Positions 24,000 to 35,356 of a stretch of 64,000 nt of DNA are shown piece by piece. The position numbers and the translations under genes are program-made. The notes beneath the pieces are model-generated. The model searched no databases, was not told where the DNA came from, and saw nothing but the letters and a program-made list of their open reading frames with translations. Positions within the stretch are counted from its first letter, which is position 1, and every line of letters starts with the position of its first letter. The DNA is taken from NCBI RefSeq assembly GCF_029227915.1, contig NC_079876.1, forward strand, positions 32,409,828 through 32,473,827. The letters are read 5' to 3'. Source of the stretch: Hydractinia symbiolongicarpus. Lineage: Eukaryota; Cnidaria; Hydrozoa; Anthoathecata; Hydractiniidae.

Positions 24000-26950
24000 T
24001 TCATTTTGATGCCAGCAGATTCTAGTTTTACGGTTTCAAATATGATATGTATGGTTATTTATGTTGGTCTAACTGCAGAGTATTGTGGATATTTTTGAAA
24101 TATATATTAATAACATATTTTTGACTTCATTCATGTACATTCTAAGATATAATCTTACCTAATTAAAGCCTATTTTGGCTTGTTAGTTCATTCTTTAAAT
24201 TTAACAAAAGGGACAGCAATCTGAAGCGAAAAAAGTGCTAATTTTTGGGTAAAAAGTGATAACACATTGCTAGCTAGACTATGCGCAGTGCCTAGCCCAC
24301 ACACAGTTTTAATATATGACAGGCACAACACAAAAGGTAGCTACAGCTTCGGACATAACATAGTGGAAAGCCGGCAGATTTTTACATCCTGACCACAAGT
24401 GGTTCAGAACAGTGTTTCAATCTAGATAGCACGCACTCCATATTAACAATGTTCACAGCGTGTTTAAGCTCTTTGTGTCTTAAGTTATTACGTTATGCCT
24501 AAGTCAACCTTTGAAGCCTATCGGCTACAGAGTAGTGGCCAAACCATACTACTTTCTATATCGAGAAGTAGTTAAAAATAAAAAAATATGTCCGGGGTTG
24601 TAGCTACTGTCCAAGTTTTTTCGTCATTGTTCCAACAAAGATGAAATAGTCACCCTGTAGCCAATAGGCTTCTATGCATGCGTAGATCAGGTAGAGAGCG
24701 TGTAAAATTTCTTCACTGCGCTCACACGACGGAATAATGCACGTCGTGGCCTACGAAAGTCGCAAATCTCCAAGAAAATGGTCGCGCTGACGCCAGCAAC
24801 AAGTTGCATGTTTTAAGAGTTTCAGTTTAACTAAATAACCTAAGATCTGAAGTCCTAAGTCTGACATCAAGCAATATCATATAACACACACATTGTGATC
24901 ACTTGTGCTGGTCGAAATTGTAATTCTCCTGTAAATAATAAAAAGTTATTGTAATGTAATTGTTATTGGATAGTCAGTGGAATCTTACTCTGAAGATAAT
25001 TGTTGAAACCAGTAACACGCACGAAATTGTTATCGCTTGTTGTTACACACTTACACACTTGTTTGGGGGGGGGGGGGATAAAATGAAAAATATGTCACCT
25101 TTTAACAATATGAAGTACTTAATGGGGTGAATGATTTTATGAAATTAAATTACTCCATGCTTTTTTTCTTTTATGGGAATATGACTTACAAGAATAACAG
25201 GTTAGGATTTTAAGTTGAGGACAATGGGGAAATAGGAATAATGAATTTTGATTTAGAATTTTGATTTTTATATAAAAAGGGTGTATTTTTTCTATTTTCC
25301 ATGTATGTTTAATTCATTTTAAACCCACAAATTTATCTTACAGTCTTTTTGTTAATAAACGAGTGTTTTTCTGTCCACACACATAAAAATAAAAGGTGAT
25401 AACACAAAGCTTGAACATTGATGAAAGGCCAATCTGGAGGTCTTAAATTTAAAAACCTTTCTAAGGTAGTTAAAACTCTTGCGAGCTTCCTTACTATGTC
25501 ATCCCTGTACTGTAAATAGTCAAAAATATGTAGTAAATAGTTTTCTTATTTTTAAGAAACTCTTAAAAAAGACTTTAACCATCAAACAAAACAGGGTACC
25601 GTTAAAGAAGATATTTTAATTAAGTCCTGCGTAGGAGAGTAAATAATCGTTGTGTAAATCAACTGCGCTGGAGAGCTAATTGTTGACAAAACGGTTTTCT
25701 CTTTAAGTAACCTTGGCAAGCATTAGTAAAGACATTACGTGATGTTGATTGATGTGTTTTAAACTTTTTATAAATTCTTGTAAGCAACTTCGCAATTGTG
25801 TGGAAAGTACTATTTTATAAGCTATAAAAAGCTACAACAACATATGTGTACTGAAATATGTCAGCAGAGTTAAATTAGAATTTGTTTTATTTTAGAAAGT
25901 ATCCGTTTTAATTTCGCAGAAAATTCGACTTATTTTTTTACATTAAAATGTATTTGGTTGTATTCCAGGAAGCATTTGTTGCGATATTTTCTTGTATTTA
26001 GATATATAGCAATCCAATAAATCATCCTGGAAATTAGGTTACCGAAAATACTGTCGCTAGCAAGTTTTTATCTCCATTAACTATATCATTATATTTAACA
26101 TCGTCTATAATCATCATCAAATATCATTGGCAGTATGGACTTATTAAAAAAGAGTAACTTTTAGTTTCGTTTGAAATGATGAGACGGCTCAACGAGAAGA
26201 GGTTATGAAATCAAATTACGTTTGTTGATTTTAACATTAGCTATGTTCTCTAGGACGAGAAGAGGATCTTGGCATTAATAACATTGCATGGTGAGTATCT
26301 ATTTAAAGGAAGAGGTCATATGGGATATAATTCTTTAAAGTCTATCATAATTCGATGTTTATTAACAAAAACATCTACACATTACTTCAACAACTGATTT
26401 AATTAAAATGTATATTTTTACCTAACAACGAATTAACCTTAAAAAATATTATTTGCAAAATGTATTTTTACTCTTTGAGATACTTTCCATTTTTTGCTAA
26501 GCAACCATTAAGCAACTTTCCAATCAAATCTAAAACAATTTTTAGCAAATCAATTACTAGATCAAAACTTATAGTTGATGGAAACGCAGTGATTATAACA
26601 TATGAAAACAAGTCCAATAATTTAAAACATTTTGTACAAATTTAAGAGAGCTTGCTCATCAACCGAAGCAAACCTTCTCTCAAGAGAACTATTAAATCAC
26701 TACCTTTAGAATTATTCTAGCGTATAATTTCTTATTTTTAAGGGTTTATATTCTTTGTATAAATCTATAAACTTCTAGGAAATATAATTTATACGTGATC
26801 ATAATGTGAGAAAGCCACAGAAAAATTTGTACAATTTTTTTTTAATAATTGGACTTGTCGCCACAGGTAAAAACTTGTTAGTTATAAAAAACTTTTTTTT
26901 TACAATTTCCGTACAGTGTTGGTGAAATATGCACATAAAAGTTCCATACA
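24000..26950. other. Intergenic stretch, possible 5'UTR exon of the next gene
   Basis: No coding exon is supported. A 13-base G run lies at 25065-25077. At 26254-26290 a short segment is flanked by CTCTAG and GTGAGT and could be a non-coding first exon of the downstream HEPN gene. Its matching acceptor may be CCGTACAG (ending at about 26916) or CCACAG (ending at about 26867). Confidence 0.4.
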
Positions 26951-29900
26951 ATGTCATCTCTGATACTATATAACAGTAACTATTGGCTACGTGTCCAACT
27001 TAGTATGCACCATGTTGTACAACCTGCTATGTTATATACTTTGCACAATGATGGAAATGATATCAAGTATAAAGGCATGCCACGTAACAAAAGTCAACTG
27101 TATGCAGAAATTTCGGCACTGAAATTGTCACATTCTAAAGACTTCAAAGTGTTAAAGCCAGATCAATTGGAGATTATGTTACCATCAAATGGCTCTAATG
27201 AAACGGACTCCAGCAAATTCGATACGACTATTACCTATTTTCTCATCAGAAAAGGAACAAATCTTCCAAAGCCACGAGGAGGGTGGAAAACTCCACTGCC
27301 GCCTATGTGTGGAGATGATAAAAGGAGTTATGCATGTTTTCAAGCGAAAAAGAAACGCAATGAATTTGCGCATGCGCACAATATGAGTATGAAAACACAA
27401 GAATTTGAAGATACTTGGAATGATATAATTGATATTGTCACTGAACTTGGTTGCTACCCGAACTATGAACAACTCATGAAAGACCTCAAATCAGCTCCAC
27501 TGGAACCACATATTTCAAATATATATAAAATCATACAGAAAGAATTAGCGTATTTACAAACTGATTTTACACAACTAAAATGTGATAATGAAACGCTCAG
27601 AAATGATTTGGTGATAACGAAATCTCAGTTGCAACAAGTTAACATTGAAAGTAAGTCTTCAGATAGGCAATCCTGTTTTCATGTGTTTTTTACTAAATAC
27701 TCATAGATAGCTCTTTGTTGAGTTTCTCCCTAAATCTTTTTAATTTTGCAATAAGTACTCAATCTGTAACCTAAAATAAGGATTGACGAATGATTTGGTC
27801 CAGTTCCAATATTTTAAAACGTCAATTCTATTGAGACTTGTAGTATATTCTTTTCTCAAATTGTATTTCTACTTATTAATTTTTTCTTGAAAGAAACTAA
27901 CAATTTAAGAAAAGGGTTTAACATAATAAAATAAAAATTAATCCTCCAGCTTTTTTTCTCATACAACCAGTTCTTGTCCCCGAAACACTTATAGATAAAC
28001 ATCTAAAAGAGCTCTGAGGAGGAGAATGAGCACGTGTAAAGAAACTTGTAAAAACGTTTTTATCAGACCAAAAGAGATATGGCAATGCGACGTAATATTT
28101 TAGGATGCTTCAATAAAGTAGAAGCAACGTAATTAGTATTGTTTAAAAAATTATTTTAGAACTTGAAAATATGCTGCAAGACTTCAAAGATTTGGATAAC
28201 ACTGTGGATGGAATTAAATCCCAATTAGATGAGAAGATAGATAGATGTGAGTTGGAAGAAAAAGCAAGCAAGAACGATTTATATCTTATAAAAAGTGAAT
28301 TAGAAAAGAAAATTTGTGATCATACTCCATCTCCAAAAAGAAAATCAATTGAAGATTTAAATATGCCAGATGGGAACAGTTTAAAAAAAGATACCGTGTA
28401 AGAATATATGAAGATACTGCCTAAGCGTGAATTGTGGAAGGTTGCAAAAATATTTTTCTACAAGAGCGTTTTTTAACTACTTTCTCCAATTTAGATTTTC
28501 ATCTAAAAAAGTTATCTAAAACATGAATTACTTTTTCTATAGCATTATAATTTCAAAAAAAACATGAAAGAAATAATATGTGTTGTTCACATCTTTTTAA
28601 TTTCTCACTAGGATACGTACATACAAAGACAACAATGGCCATACGATCATGAAAGTACTGGCAAATGGAAAGGACACAAACTTGAAGCTTCAGATATCTT
28701 CTACTATGAATGAATACGATATCACTGAACTGCAAAAAAATCAGGATTACACAGTGGAGCGTATCGGACAGTACTTGTTTGTCAGGTTGTTCAAGCAGGT
28801 ACCAATACAGCTGTATGATTTGAACATGACAATGTTGGATGTTGAAGGTAACTGTAAAGAAATGAAGTTAGAGGGTAAGACACAGCGATGTTCATCTTAA
28901 ATGCTCAAAATCCTTTACCAACCGGTTCAATAGATGCTGTTGGTATATCTATATCATTTTTGTTTTATATATCAGCATTTTTTTAGAGTCTTCACACGAT
29001 TGCACGCTTTCAACACGTGACACAACTTTTACAGTATCCTCGCACACTTCTGAAGAGTTTAATGAACTGATCGACCGTGTGAAAAACGTCCCATACAGTA
29101 ACAAGCCGATAGCCTACCAATCAAGTGGTAACAGTCACACAACGTATTTGTCACGAGACGAATGGAAATTGCTTGGTCAGCGATACACAAAAACATTTTT
29201 CACAAAAGAGTTTAATGACATTCTGTCAGAGGCATTGCAATTTCCACCTTACGTAAGAAATATTGACGTGTCTGAGTGGGCTTACCGAATTAAAACTACC
29301 ATGAGTGACTACAGAGAAGGCGTGGTTGCTGTTATCACAGATTATAACACGCGTGAACATATTCAATTCCTAAAATTCGAAACTAAAGGCATGCCGAAAT
29401 TGATACAAAGCAACTACACCAAACGGATTCTATTCATGTATTTAAACTCAAATATAATGTTTAACATACGATACACTAACTCGTCATGCTTTCTTCAAGT
29501 ACAAAAAGAGTTTGAAAATGGCGAGAAGGATATCCAACTTTTGTCTATTGCAAATTCAAGTTTTATTTTAACTGGTGACATCACGTTCGTCAACGTTGTG
29601 TTAGCTGAAAACTTTGTCAAAAGTGACAACTCGTATTTTTGCAAAGATTGTCATCTGCTGGACAAAAATATAATTGAAAGTGATGATAAAATAAAGAAGT
29701 TTTTCTGTAATTTAATTGCTCAATACGAACAAATCAGTAAGCGAGTGAGTAAAAATGATGTCACAAAAAGGTTCATGGAGGTCATCAGCTCAATAGTTAG
29801 TTTTATGGCAACAAGAAAATCCATGTTCCCTCTACTGCCGACCCTAAATGAAGACACAGGCCACCAGGTACGCTCGATCATGCTCAATAAGGAGCAAATG

Positions 29901-32900
29901 GATATCCTGCATAGTAAAGAAACAAAGAAAATCATTGTGGGAGATTATGGCACTGGCAAAACTTTACTGGGAATATATCATCTAAAATATTTGGCTGAAC
30001 GTGCAGAAAAGGATACGTTGATCTTTCACATCACTTGGGATTCAAAAAGTCTGTTGGTCTACGACGTGGAAAGCTTCGTGCAGAATATTCAACATAATGA
30101 GCATGTTGGTATTGTTGCCATTAGTATTGTTGAGTTAGCTACAAGGCTTAGCTTGAATAAATTACCATCATTGTCGCAGCTACTTAAGGAGATGGTAAAA
30201 ACGTACAAGGGGTTACTACTTCATGTTGTGATTGACGAATGCGACTGTGGAAGGTTGTCAGTAAAACAAGCTCGAGAATTAAAATCAACTCTGTCCATGA
30301 AGGAACTCGATAGATCGCACATCATTATTTTACCGCAAAGTTTGGAAAAACGTAGGACGCACATTTCGTTTAAGAAAAGGACGGTGCACGATCAATACCA
30401 GTACAAAGAAACTGGAATGGGTGTTTTCACCTTACATCACTGCATGAGAACAACTTTGCAAAATTTCAAAGTTATACATCGATTGGAGAATGCAGTAGAA
30501 GGCAAGAAAAACATATCTCATCACCCAAAAATGGTGAAAGATACAATAAAACGTCAGAAATCTTTGACTCAAAGGTTATCTCCCTTTCTGGAAAGAAAAA
30601 GTTTTTCCGACGAAGCTGATGAAGTGTTTACATTTGACAAAAAAGTTGTAAATGCTTCGTCATCACCAGGAAGAACAAAAGAAATACAACTACCTTTGGA
30701 TATAGATTCCAATGTACCACCCAAGCTAACTGATTCAAATATCAAAACAGAAACCATGTACCACTACAGAACAAGCTCTGTTATTGGTCATAACATTCAA
30801 GGAGAAATACCAATCATCTTTTCGTTTGAGGACGGAGAAAAAACAAACAGTGAAATTATAAGTCTGTTGGCAATAACATTAGATGCATTTAAATTTTCCA
30901 ACCACAACGTGAATCGACTTATCCTCTGTGAAAGCACGTTCTGTCAGCTCATAATGAAGTATGTTCTTCATTTACTGGACGTTGATACAATAACTTACAA
31001 TACAATCTCCAACTGGAAATTACAATGCATCAATGGAAATGAAATTGAATCTCTACCAGCCAGTAATGATTTTACATTACTGACAAACTATCAAGGTGCA
31101 AGAGGAAGGGAAGCAGATGAAGTTATTTTGTGTATGGAAGACGATAATCTGACACCAAAGCATTTAATGTTGGAATGCTTGAGTAGGAGCACGTCCAGAA
31201 TATGTATAGTATTCTTTAACAAAAGAAAATCAATCGCTTCTTCATCAAGCTTTCTAAATCTGTTCAAAGCCAAGGAGAGGTCGAAATCTTCGTCAAATGA
31301 CTTGCTTAGCTTGAGCAGAAATGAAGAAAATGATTTGCTAAAGAAAATTTGCATCAAAAGTGTTTCAGGTAATATAACAGATAGTCTCTATGTAGAGGGG
31401 AAGGAAGTTGGTGAGATCAAAGTCAATAAAGGAGCAAGAAGGTTTAAAAATTTTTATGCTTGTTTGGACGCACTGCTTCGCGACGTTTGCTTCGACGAAC
31501 CTGAACAAGACCAGGTGCATTACATGCTGTATAGAAAGTAAGAGTAATTTATTTACTTTTTTGTTCATCAATCCATCTTTTTTCAATTTTCTATTATTAT
31601 ACACAATTTTTAAATTTGATTTTAGGCTACAACAACCAATACAAGTAAAACATTTGGTGTGTACTTACATGAATGAAAACACAAGTATGTTGGCTTGGAC
31701 GAATGAAGGCTTTGATTATGCTTTGCAGAAAAGGAAATTCAAAGAAAATAAAAAATACGGCAACTGGTGTGAGGTTCCTGTTCTGTTTGATGGAAATTGC
31801 CGAATGGAAGATTTGGAGTATGGAAGTACTTACCAATTTTCAGTGGTTGCTTATAGTAATGTGGGAGTCGCCAAACCAACTGTTTTGACGTACAAACACG
31901 AGTATGTTTTTTGGTTTTATTTTGTTGTTGTTGTTATTGTCGTTGTTGTTGTTGTTGTTACTGTTGTTGTCGCCGTTTTTGTTGTTATTGTTATTGTTGT
32001 TTACAAACACGAGTATGTTTTGTTTTTTGGTTTTATTTTGATGTTGTTGTTATTGTCGTTTTTGTTGTTGTTGTCGCTGTTGTTGTTTTGTCGCCGTTTT
32101 TGTTGTTATTGTTATTATTGTTGTTGTCGTTTTTGTTGATAACTTTTTATGTTAATTTTTTGCTGTAAATTTGCTGTCCTTACTTTCCACACTGCTGTTA
32201 TTATCTCTTAATTTTTTCAATAGAATTCCTGGCGAGAAGAAATTTGATGGTAACTAAATTTTAATTTATCTTGTTTCTTAATTTTTTTGGTCATAATTAC
32301 GCTTATTTCACTAAGGCTGTTAGGTTAAACTTTTATGATTTATATAATCGGAGGGTTCACAATGACTTGTGTCAGTAGATAAGTGCCACATACTACCACA
32401 TAAGGTTGCTGCGACATAGTTATTATAGGGTTCCATTGCTTTCTTTGTTTCTGACACGGATCGTATACAAGGAAACAGTATAGGCTTAGATGCGCTTTTA
32501 AATATAAAACTTATAAAAAAAGTATGTTTTTTCCCTCGACTTTAAGATTTCCTTTCCAAATTTTTTACTCTAACGGATTTAGCTAAAGTTTGGCTAAAGT
32601 GTCACTTAAACTGATTGTGAGTAACGTGAACTCTTAAATGAAGCAAGATTCTGATTTTACGTAAGGTTCATATCCGTTTAAACTCCTAAATGACCTTTTT
32701 GCTTTATAAAAGAAAACAAAATGAACAAAATTGTGAAGTAAACAGTGATGATTTCGCCTTTTAGATATTCGCGATTTCTTACAGTACGGTGATGTGGCGC
32801 AAATGACTGATGTGCTCAGAAGTCAGCCTAACATTATCAAAGAAAGAGGTTATCGTGGAGACACGCCATTATTATATGCAGCAGACTGCCAATCAGTGAG

Positions 32901-33267
32901 TATGGTGCAACTGCTGTTGGATCATGGAAGTTGTGTGTTTGAAGTTAATGATAACAAAGAGACAGCTTACCATGTCAGTGCCATAAATGGTCATGCGGCC
33001 ATCTTGGAAACATTACTGCACCATAGTTGTTCAGCAATTAACTACGTGGACAAAAATAATAACACTTCCCTGCATTGTGCGTCGCTGTATGGCTCTGTTG
33101 AATGTGTACGGTTACTTCTGGAACATGATGCAGATACTGAGTTGACGGACAAAAATGGTAGAACAGCTGCAGAGGTTGCATGCACAGGGTGGGGGGCTGA
33201 GCAAAATAACCGGATTGTAATAGAGGAGATATTTACGCATTTTTTCCTTAAAAAGAATAATAAATAA
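26951..33267 (+). CDS. HEPN - coiled coil - SF1-like NTPase - FN3-like - ankyrin protein, 1518 aa
   Basis: Exons: 26951-27650, 28160-28397, 28612-28874, 28987-31537, 31626-31901, 32224-32249 and 32765-33267. Every junction has AG/GT and matching phase (4557 bases). Residues 1-185 form a DZIP3-like HEPN domain with core RNEFAH (136-141). Predicted coiled coil covers about 190-300. A region of about 420-680 has no family I recognise. A P-loop NTPase follows: Walker A GDYGTGKT (719-726), Walker B VVIDECD (about 814-820), and superfamily-1 helicase-like late motifs YQGARGREADEV (about 1102) and SRSTSR (about 1132). Residues 1251-1342 look like fibronectin type III (SMLAWT, GNWCEV, EYGSTYQFSVVAYSNVG). 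Residues 1352-1518 carry about four ankyrin repeats. An in-frame upstream TAA fixes the start; AATAAA overlaps the 3' end. The predicted role is a nucleotide-driven sensor with RNA-cleaving or RNA-binding HEPN output (inference). A likely alternative name is a TRANK1-like or HEPN-helicase protein. Confidence 0.85.
31891..32145 (+). repeat. GTT-rich microsatellite intron with duplicated splice donor
   Basis: This intron start carries two copies of TACAAACACGAGTATGTTTT, at 31891 and 32002. Each contains the end of exon 5 and its GTATGT donor. They are followed by GTT/ATT/GTC repeats. The two donors are exactly 111 bases apart and the intervening frame is open. Confidence 0.85.
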
Positions 33268-35218
33268 ATAACGCTCTGTTTTTTCTTTGCATAAGTCGAC
33301 TGAACAAGACTTGTAATCTGTCGACGAACAACTAACCTGGAAACGAGTTAGTAAGTTTGAAAATTTTAGGTAATATTCTGAGTTCTAGTCTAATTAGTAA
33401 AAATAATTTTAATCCTGTGCGGAAATGGAAGGACAAATCCTGTTATACAAAAATCATTTCCTGTGGTTTTCACAATTTTACAATCTTACATAAAATGCAC
33501 TGAGAAAGGGCTGTTTCAAGTGGTCTGAGAATCTGAGGGAGGCTAACTTGCCCATTCTAAAAGTAATGTTAACGCATTGGTGGATTAAAAAAAAATGGTC
33601 GACGTCTTCTAATCAAACTTGAACTCTGGAAGAAAAAAAAGAGTTTGGAACTCTCATTCTTCCGTGGTTTTATTGACAAGTATAGTAAAAAATAGTAAAT
33701 TCGGTTTCGCTTAATTTCGCGTTTGAAAACGTTAAATGAAGTATCTTGCATTTTGAAAAATTGTAGAAGGAAAACAACACATATTTTTATTTTATTTTTA
33801 TATTCACTACATAAACATCACACAATGTGAGATCACGAAAAAAATGTTAGATTTAAATTTCAATAGATCTTCTTTTCTTGCAATAAAATCTGCGTGTATT
33901 AACAGATTTCAATAAAAGAAGAAAGTTCATAAATTTGCATGTAAAATTAAACATTGTTGAAACAATATCAAATCATACCGTAGATGCTCTAAAAAAAGAT
34001 CATTCCTCTTATAAAATTAATTTAAAAAAAATAAATTACTCGAGTTTAACGCGGCGGATTTGGGTTGAATTTGTAATGAAACTATAGGAATGTCATATAC
34101 TGAATATTTTAATTTCTTTTTTGTTTCCTTAATAAACGCCCGTCTCAAATTAACGCCCGTCTCTAAAAAACGCTTGTTTCCAATAAACGCCCGTTTCTAA
34201 TAAACGCCTCTCCATTCATCTTGAATATTAAATCAGAACATTTACAGTAAGAATATTATGTCGAGGAATATCTAATAATATACATTTTTATTTACCTCTA
34301 TTCAAACATTTTGAAATAAAATGTAAAAATACGGATTTTCGTTCGAATTGAATTTGGTTGTAAGACATTCTTATCTTGAATAGAAGGCGAATAAAAAATG
34401 AGTTGAAGTGAAGCAGAAAAAATTTAACTGACAAAAATAATTATTTTAAAGTCGCATTCATATTTACGCATTTTTTGAAAGAGCTTAAATTTAAATATAT
34501 CGAAGAAAAAAAAAGCAGATAAAGCCAGGTTAATGCACATAATTTCTTAAAACTACACCCGAAAATTAATAATTGTTAATCAAATCAAAATTAAAAGCAC
34601 TGCTAAGTGCAGGTGCGAAACGTTGCAGTGCTATGTACAGGTATCACATTAAACACATTTACATATAAGAAAGCCACATCGTAAAATTTCATAATTTGTC
34701 AAACTTCTGAAACGATGGCAAATGCATTGACACAAAGCAGTCATGCAAAGGAAACACTAAAACAAATAATCGCTTTTAGCACCGCACTACTTATTCAAGC
34801 CACAAAATAAACAATTAAAATTTGCACCCATATAGAACTGGATTTTCAAACGTAAAACCTAGGATATACATCTAATAACTAAAATTAGGATGTAAATATT
34901 AGAAGTATTAAAAAGCAAACTATAAAATATTATATATAAAAAACCATTATAACCAACAAGATCTTCCCTGAAGTTTAGTAAGTTTAAGTTCTCACTTAAA
35001 TTAGATACAAAAGGGTCTGTTTTGACATGTCTCGGGGGACGAAGACAGGATATGAAGCTTTTTGTCAGCTCTAAATTGATAATGAACACAAAATTCAGGG
35101 AAGGTTATACGTTTATAAAAATCACTAAAACATTTATAAAAACTAAAATAACTTTTTTCTATCAAAACACAGCCAAGGAAAAAAAAAGTGGCAAATGGTG
35201 ACATAAAAGCCAAAAAAA
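33268..35218. other. Intergenic stretch between convergent genes
   Basis: No coding exon is seen. AATAAACGCCC-like motifs are repeated at 34135-34215 (dispersed repeat). The part nearest 35.2 kb is probably 3'UTR of the minus-strand TUT gene. The genes on either side converge. Confidence 0.55.
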
Positions 35219-35347
35219 ACCTTGACAATGGATTGACGAGTTGGAATCGACATCAAAGTTCACCTTGACAATGGATCGACGAGGTGGAATCCATATGAAA
35301 GTTCACCTTGACAATGGATTGCAAGGTGGAATCCACATGAACGTTCA
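35219..35347. repeat. 43-bp tandem repeat, three copies, next to the TUT stop codon
   Basis: CACCTTGACAATGGATTGAC-like units start at about 35221, 35264 and 35307, each followed by GGTGGAATCCAYATGAA. The array begins only about 10 bases beyond the minus-strand stop codon at 35357-35359, so it lies in the 3'UTR of that transcript. Confidence 0.85.
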
Positions 35348-35356
35348 GTTAGTGCG

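Noticed and set aside
31538-31625. Uninterrupted frame running through the last part of the NTPase exon into the FN3 exon
   Set aside because: It is in another frame from the NTPase; the GTAAGA donor and TTTTAG acceptor with matching phase 2 explain the junction better.
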